From Aldrovandia affinis (Eukaryota > Chordata > Actinopteri > Notacanthiformes > Halosauridae): a stretch of DNA of 64,000 bases. Under the pieces are notes generated by a model that had not been told where the DNA came from, did not search any database, and was given only the letters and a program-made list of their open reading frames with translations. The position numbers were made by a program, and so were the translations under genes. Numbering within the stretch: the first letter of the stretch is position 1; each line of letters starts with the position of its first letter. Positions 58,467-64,000 of this stretch are shown piece after piece. The stretch spans positions 1,310,675-1,374,674 of the forward strand of contig JAINUG010000047.1 in the NCBI GenBank assembly GCA_029706075.1. The letters run 5' to 3'.

Positions 58467-59527
58467 GGCCTCAATATACTTCACTTTAAATACATGTACG
58501 CATATGTAAAATGGCCGCCACGCGTATCCTGCGGTTGTTTGGTGCGGAGCTTGTGCATGTCCTTAAGAATGAATGTTACGCATATGCGAGCAACAATACC
58601 GACATAAATCATGGGGGCAGTATACCATGTGTGATGTCCAGTCTATGACTGACTGAGGAGAAACAGGAAGAAGGCAGAGAGGTTGACAGAGCCAGAATAG
58701 CTGGCAAGAAATTTCCAACATTTTAAGCCTGGACATGGAATCATGCAAAAATATATGGAAGCAGATCCGAGATCGTTATGTCCGAGCACAGTGGAAAATG
58801 CTGGAGAAACATTACTTTAATATTTAACACACAATTTCCATCATTTACTTGTCAACTAACGTTAGATTTATGAGGCTGACACAAGAAATACAGCATTTGT
58901 TTTAAAAATGGGGGGGAAAGAATGTATTTAAGGCAATACTGAATATAGCTTTTCCCCTATGATTTAGTACGCATTCCAAATACAACATTTATTAAAGGTA
59001 ATGTTAAGTAGTTTGCAAGCACGTTATAGTGGCATTAACTGACAGTTTTTCTGAATTTAACGTAAAGAATCTACGAAAATAGAACATTTTCCAGCTCCAC
59101 AGTGATCATAGAACTGGCGATCATGTATCGATAACAATGTAATGGTAGGTACACTTGCTAATGTTAATCAAAGTTAAGGACTATATGTAGCTGAAGTTAT
59201 TCTGATGTGCAATAAGACAGCTAGCAATCTATCTACCCCACTAAACCACTGATGTTTACAACAAGCTAACTAGTGTGCAGGTGTGGTCATTCTGATAAAG
59301 TTAGCAGCTAAAACACATTTGTAACGTACATTCATAAAGTGTATCTGTATCTGTCATCCAGTCCACATGGTAAATAAAAGGGCAAGCCAGCAGTCCGTTA
59401 CCTACTACATTTTTCAGCCACCTAGTGGATATGGCTTTTAAACATCCAGACAGACCTAAAGTACGCAGTGGAGTATGTGAACAATACACGAACGCGTATG
59501 CATGCTCAAGTGAAGTATATTCAGGCC
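58467..59527. mobile_element. Possible TIR element, 1,061 bp
   Basis: Left GGCCTCAATATACTTCACTT and right complement GGCCTGAATATACTTCACTT are 20-bp inverted repeats with one mismatch, followed by looser similarity (CATGTACGC / CATGCATACGC). There is no transposase ORF and no clear target duplication. Confidence 0.5.
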
Positions 59528-59854
59528 TTTAGCGTGGACGGAAGGGCAAAATATGTGTTTATCTGCATTAAACTTCCGGTTTGTTGATGGAGGAGAACGA
59601 CGTGCGGGCCCTCTGCTCTCACCACACTTTGGTCAGTTATTGTTCATACACCACTTCCTTAGCTCTTTTTGAAGCAAAATTGTATTTCGACTTACTGTGC
59701 CACTATGTCGGCATCCGACGGACGCGATATCCGCGTAGATTCCTTGTCTGACCGCGAAGGTCGATATCCACATGGGCAGGCGACTGTGCTGGACCAAGAT
59801 GGGGAATGTGAATGGCCTCCGTGAGGGTACAAAAAACATAAAGTTTTAAACCAT

Positions 59855-60510
59855 TTGGAAAAGATATCCTCCGGTATTGCATTTTTGCAAGAAACTCACT
59901 TTAAATGCGGGGAAATTCAGTACTTTAAAATAAATTGGGTAGGAGAAGCTTTAGATGCCACATACAGCTCAAATAGCAGAGGCGTTGGGATACTGATAAA
60001 TAAAAACATAACATTTACTTTAAATTCTCAACATTCAGACCCAGAGGGGAGATATTTAGTTGTAAATTGTCTTATTTATGGTAATACATACAGGGTGTAT
60101 TAACATATATATTCCCCCAGGATTAAACCCTACATTTCTTTCAAAAATACAATCTATAATAGACACCTTGGAAATAGGCATGATAATATTGGCTGGAGAT
60201 CTAAATAATACCTTCAATAAATGAGATAGGGCTTTTTAATGTGGTAGTCTTTCTATCTCACCAAAGACCTTAACAAACTTCTTAAGTAATAATAACTTGC
60301 AAGATATCTGGTGCACCCTCAACCCAAAAACTATGGACTACACCTTTTACTCACATCCTCAAAATAGCTACAGTAGATTAGATTACATATTTATTGAATC
60401 TCTAAATCTGGAATCGATAATATTATATCAACAAAAATTCATGATATCCAATCCAATACAATGTGGCCCTTTAATAGGAAATACCTTTTGGACACAGAAT
60501 TTATAAAATA
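59855..60510 (+). pseudogene. L1-like endonuclease, degenerate
   Basis: ISSGIAFLQETHFKCGE (catalytic Glu block), SSNSRGVGILINKNITF, PEGRYLVVNCLIYGNTYRVY, then a frame break; ILAGDLNNTFN-type sequence near 60180 and MDYTFYSHPQNSYSRLDYIF near 60330. The final SDH block is not seen. Confidence 0.8.
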
Positions 60511-61059
60511 TACAAATGAACATGAATATTTTTAAACAAACTAACATAGAAATTGATGACATAGACAAGCCAAATCCTCACATAATATGGGACTCATTTT
60601 AAGCTTACATGTGGGGCATGATTATTTCATACTCTGCAAGAAAAAGATCAAGTCTACAGAATGAATTGAAATCTGTTGAAAAAGGTATTACGGAGCTAGA
60701 GAAAAGGCATAAGAGGTGTATGAATGAAAAAGATAGGAAGGAACTTCAAGTGATGAAATGTAAATATGATAATATATTATTGATGAGAGCCAATCACTAT
60801 AAATGTAACTCTAATACATTATATTATATATCTGCAAACAAGACAGGGAAACAACTATGTGCACTAACAAAACAAATATTAACTAAGTCTAGAGTAGTTC
60901 TTAAAGACCCACAAAGTATAAAGAACCAATATATAACAATCTAATGATTAATGATCAGTTTGAACTGTATTATGAACAATTATATCGGAGATAAAACAAG
61001 AGGAGTATAATCCCCAACTATTCTTCAACTCAATAGATTTCAAACAAATCAATACTGAA

Positions 61060-61780
61060 CAGAAAGAGAACCTGACAAATAACATAACTCCAGAAGAAGC
61101 ACTGGAAGCAATCAAGAAGTTTCCTAACAGAAAAGCACCAGGATTAGATGGATTCCCCATTGAGTTCTACACAATATTTTGGGAGAATGTAAGTTCATTA
61201 TTTATGGATGTCCTATCTTATATGAAAGTGAGTGCATCCTTACCAAAGACCATGTACCAAACAGTCATTAATTATGGTCATACTAAAACCAGGAAGGAAA
61301 GGCTATACACCTGCAGACTACAGACCAATTAGCTTAATTAATTGTGACAATAAAATAATAACAAAAGTTATAAATAACAGAATTACCAGAGATAATTCAC
61401 CCAGACCAAGCTGTATTTATTCAAAATAGAAACCTGCGTACCAATACAAGAACATGTTTAGCAACCATCCAATATGCGAAGAAATATGGTATCGATCTAG
61501 CACTCATGTCGGTAAATGCTGAAAAGGCATTTGACCGGGGGGAGTAGCCATATTTATTTAAAAGTTTACAAGCGTTTAATTTCCCCCCAGAATTTATTAA
61601 CGTTATAAAAATATTTTATAAAAACCCAACCGCTGAAATTCTCTCAAATGGCGTGTTATCTAAACCATTTGACCTAACAAGAGGAAATAGACAAGGTTGT
61701 CCACTATCACCTTCTTTGTTTGCAATTGCAATAGAACCACTGGCTCAAAAAATAAGGCAAAATAAAGAAATATCAGGCAT
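61060..61780 (+). pseudogene. L1-like RT, 5' part
   Basis: PEEALEAIKKFPNRKAPGLD, GFPIEFYTIFWENV, YTPADYRPISLINCDNKIIT, a frame slip at HPDQA, LALMSVNAEKAFDRGE followed by TAG, and FDLTRGNRQGCPLSPSLFAI with AIEPLAQKIRQNKEIS, ending at the SINE. Confidence 0.85.
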
Positions 61781-62160
61781 CCATCCATCCATCCATCCAT
61801 CCATCCATCCATCCATGATCTAAGCTGCTTATTCCTAGTCAGGGTCACGGGGGGCTGGAGCCTATCCCAGCATGCGTTCCGGGCGAGAGGCAGGAATACA
61901 CCCTGGACAGGTCGCCAATCCATCGCAGGGCACACACACCATTCACTCACACACTCATACCTACGGGCAATTTAGACTTTCCAATTAGCCTAACGTGCAT
62001 GTCATTGGACTGTGGGAGGAAACCGGAGTACCCGGAGGAAACCCACGTGGACACGGGGAGAACATGCAAACTCCGCACAGAAAGGCCCCCGGCCTGGATT
62101 CGAACCCGAGTCCTTCTTGCTGTGAGGCGACAGCGCTATCCACTGCACCACCGTGCCGCC
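61781..62160 (-). mobile_element. tRNA-derived SINE, second family, with (ATGG)n tail
   Basis: On the minus strand it begins GGCGGCACGGTGGTGCAGTG (A-box-like) and has B-box GGTTCGAATCC. A body follows (CGGAGTTTGCATGTTCTCCC, GTTTCCTCCGGGTACTCCGG), and the 3' tail is (ATGG)n (CCAT units at 61779-61816 on plus). An exact 13-bp duplication (AAATATCAGGCAT) lies at 61768-61780 and 62161-62173. The L1 frame runs NKEISG / ISGMMSG across it, so the SINE landed inside the RT gene. The (ATGG)n tail suggests mobilisation by an RTE-type LINE. Confidence 0.9.
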
Positions 62161-62720
62161 AAATATCAGGCATGATGAGTGGAAATTACCATCATAAACT
62201 AAGCCTATTTGCAGACGATCTCATGTGTTATATTACCGACATTAAAACATAAATTCCGCAATTATTATTAACTATACAACAGTATTCCGAAATATTGGGT
62301 TATAAAATAAATATAGAAAAAACTGAAATTTTAACAACTACTAGAATGCAAAACATACCAGTTGAGTTAGAAAAATTTAAATGGATAACTAAAGGCATTA
62401 AATATTTAGGATGTGTTATTAGCCCAGAAAAATCACAACTGTATAAAGACAATTATTTATCTCTAATGAAAAATGTAAAAACAAGTCTAAATAAATGGAC
62501 AGATTTACCAATAAATATAATAGGGAGAATTAACTTATTCCGAATGATATGGTTGCCTAAGTTCCTATATATATTTTCAACAATCCCAATAACAATACCA
62601 CAAGCCTTTTTTTAAAGAATTTATTCATTGATTACATCATTTATGTGGACCAATAAAATGCCTAGGATTAAAAGGGAACTCCTTCACTTCCCTAGAAGTG
62701 AGGGGGGGTGAATTTACCAA
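62161..62720 (+). pseudogene. L1-like RT, 3' part and C-terminal start
   Basis: LSLFADDLMCYITDIKT (block C with the catalytic Asp pair), GYKINIEKTEILTT, FKWITKGIKYLGCVISPEKS, LNKWTDLPINIIGRINLFRM and IWLPKFLYIFSTIPI, then a frame break at IYSLITSFMWTNK. Confidence 0.85.
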
Positions 62721-62748
62721 ACCTAAAATTATATCATATATCCGCCCC

Positions 62749-64000
62749 TGTAAGGGTTGGTGGTGATAGGCGCCACTCGCAGAAACCCTAGGGGATCAAC
62801 AAGTTAGACTGAACCAGTCTAACCACTAGCTCTGCAAAACAGAGAAATAGGGAAGATAATAACCAGGGAGGAACGGAAAATCACACCCAACGGGTGGTTA
62901 CTCCAAGTGTCTGTAAACACAAAGGCTATGATAGCCAAACGAACCAGATTGTAACCTGAGCCAGTAGAACCGAACTGAACAAAAGCAACCTGAGTCAAAG
63001 CACCGGCCAGCAGGCAAGGTTCTTTTTAATAGGTACAAACTAAATAAGTTCGTAAGTTAAGACACGAGTTTCCCAAAACAATAAAGGCTAGGAGAGCCGA
63101 GAGAACATGGTGTAACCCGGAAACAGTCTAACAGACTGAACAACAGGAACCCGAACGAAAAGCGCTTAATAGCGAGAAGGGTTCTTAAAGTAGGTACAAT
63201 ACACATGTTCCTTTGTTTACATAACACCAAAAGGTTCTGAGCGTCCAAAAACGCAAAAAGCTAGAAGAGCCACAGAACCACATTGCAACCCGAAACAGTC
63301 GAAGTGACTGAACAAACGAAACCCAACAAAAGCCCATAACAAACGAACAAGGTTTCAAATGAAGGTACAATTTAAATAAGTATTATGTAAATACCTGAAC
63401 CAATAGTTCTGAACTTCCGAAAACGTTAAAGGCTAGGAGAGCCAACAGAACAAGGTTGTCACCCGAAAACAGTCTAAATGACTGAACAAACGAAAACCAA
63501 ATGAAAAGCGCTTAATAGCGAGCAAAGGTTTTTATTAGTAAGTGACAAGTAAATAATTTATTATGACCGGACATAACCAAAAGTTCTGAGCGTCCGAGAA
63601 CGCGGAAGAGCTAGGAGAGCCCACAGAATAACATAGTAAGACCTGACCCACAAGTTCTGAATGTCCGAAAACTCGAAACGGTTAGGGGGGACCAGCAGAA
63701 CAGCAGGGCACAACTTGACCCACATCTGACATCCGCAAAACTTGAAACAGTTAGGGGGATCGGCAGACAGCAGGGCACAACTTGACCCACATCTGACATC
63801 CGCAAAAACTAGAAACAGTTAGGGGGGATCGGCAGACAGCAGGGCACAACTTGACCCACATCTGACATCTGCAAAAACTTGAAACAGTTAGGGGGGATCG
63901 GCAGACAAACAGGGCACAACTTGACCCACATCTGGCGTCCGCAAAAACTCGAAACGGTTAAGGGGGACCGACAGAACCACAGAGTAAAACCTATACCAAG
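62749..64000. repeat. Tandem array, units ~160-180 bp then ~67-70 bp
   Basis: From about 62890 to 63650 a long unit recurs, marked by GGCTAGGAGAGCC (variants at 62926, 63088, 63258, 63429, 63609), ACAGTCTAA..GACTGAACAA and AAGCGCTTAATAGCGA. From about 63700 to the window end a shorter unit recurs, marked by CAACTTGACCCACATCTG at 63711, 63778, 63847 and 63917. The leading TGTAAGGGTTGGTGG could be the start of an LTR. The array continues past the window. Confidence 0.8.

Larger units (their letters stand above)
59840..62748 (+). mobile_element. Second L1-like LINE, split by a SINE
   Basis: Plus strand: endonuclease (59850-60480), linker (60609-60944), RT (61060-61780 and 62161-62260) and the RT thumb/C-terminal part to about 62720. 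A tRNA-derived SINE (61781-62160) splits the RT. It has stops and frame breaks and ends where a new TG-starting sequence begins at 62749. The very AT-rich codon use differs from the first L1-like element, so it is another lineage. Confidence 0.82.

Noticed and set aside
62890-64000. CRISPR-like array
   Set aside because: Units are contiguous and related along their whole length without unique spacers, and the DNA is eukaryotic.

Overview
The window looks like nuclear DNA of a ray-finned fish. It is AT-rich, has spliced GT-AG exons with long introns, long GT/TC microsatellites, and a retroelement mix typical of teleosts: Ty3/gypsy elements with integrase before reverse transcriptase, L2-, CR1- and L1-like LINEs, and tRNA-derived SINEs with an L2-type tail. 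I cannot fix the species. No bacterial features, CRISPR array, rRNA or free-standing tRNA gene was seen.

Region 1 (1-23201, continuing into a 3' UTR) holds one host gene on the + strand: the last five coding exons of an ARID3-family transcription factor, most like arid3c. The ARID DNA-binding domain is split over exons at 18535-18718 and 19639-19883. The REKLES region lies in the exon at 20020-20319, and two short exons (21735-21824 and 23020-23201) finish the protein. All four introns have GT-AG ends and the phases fit, giving 332 complete codons plus a stop. The 18.5 kb to the left appears to be the upstream intron; I found no earlier exon in it. It contains SINEs, microsatellites, a small LINE scrap and a Ty3/gypsy retroelement (about 10.7-14.8 kb, minus strand).

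Region 2 (23.2-34.4 kb) is the 3' UTR and intergenic DNA. It has several poly(A) signals, an L2-like LINE fragment, one more SINE, a hairpin, and long stretches where I see nothing recognisable.

Region 3 (34.4-64 kb) is a dense nest of mobile elements. In order it holds: a repeat with seven copies of a 14-bp motif; a Harbinger-type MITE with perfect 24-bp ends; an L2-like LINE interrupted by a 907-bp solo LTR and by a 3.1-kb LTR retroelement; an L1-like LINE interrupted by a CR1 LINE; a second Ty3/gypsy pol with integrase before RT; a second L1-like LINE interrupted by a SINE with an exact 13-bp target-site duplication; and a tandem array running off the end.

The most notable item is the 3.1-kb LTR element at 42831-45958. 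Its two 578-bp LTRs are almost identical and it has a CTAC target-site duplication. It contains no recognisable gag or pol. Instead it carries a long minus-strand coiled-coil ORF that strongly resembles the cellular protein GRIPAP1 (GRASP-1), so it looks like a recently mobile, non-autonomous retroelement that captured a host gene.
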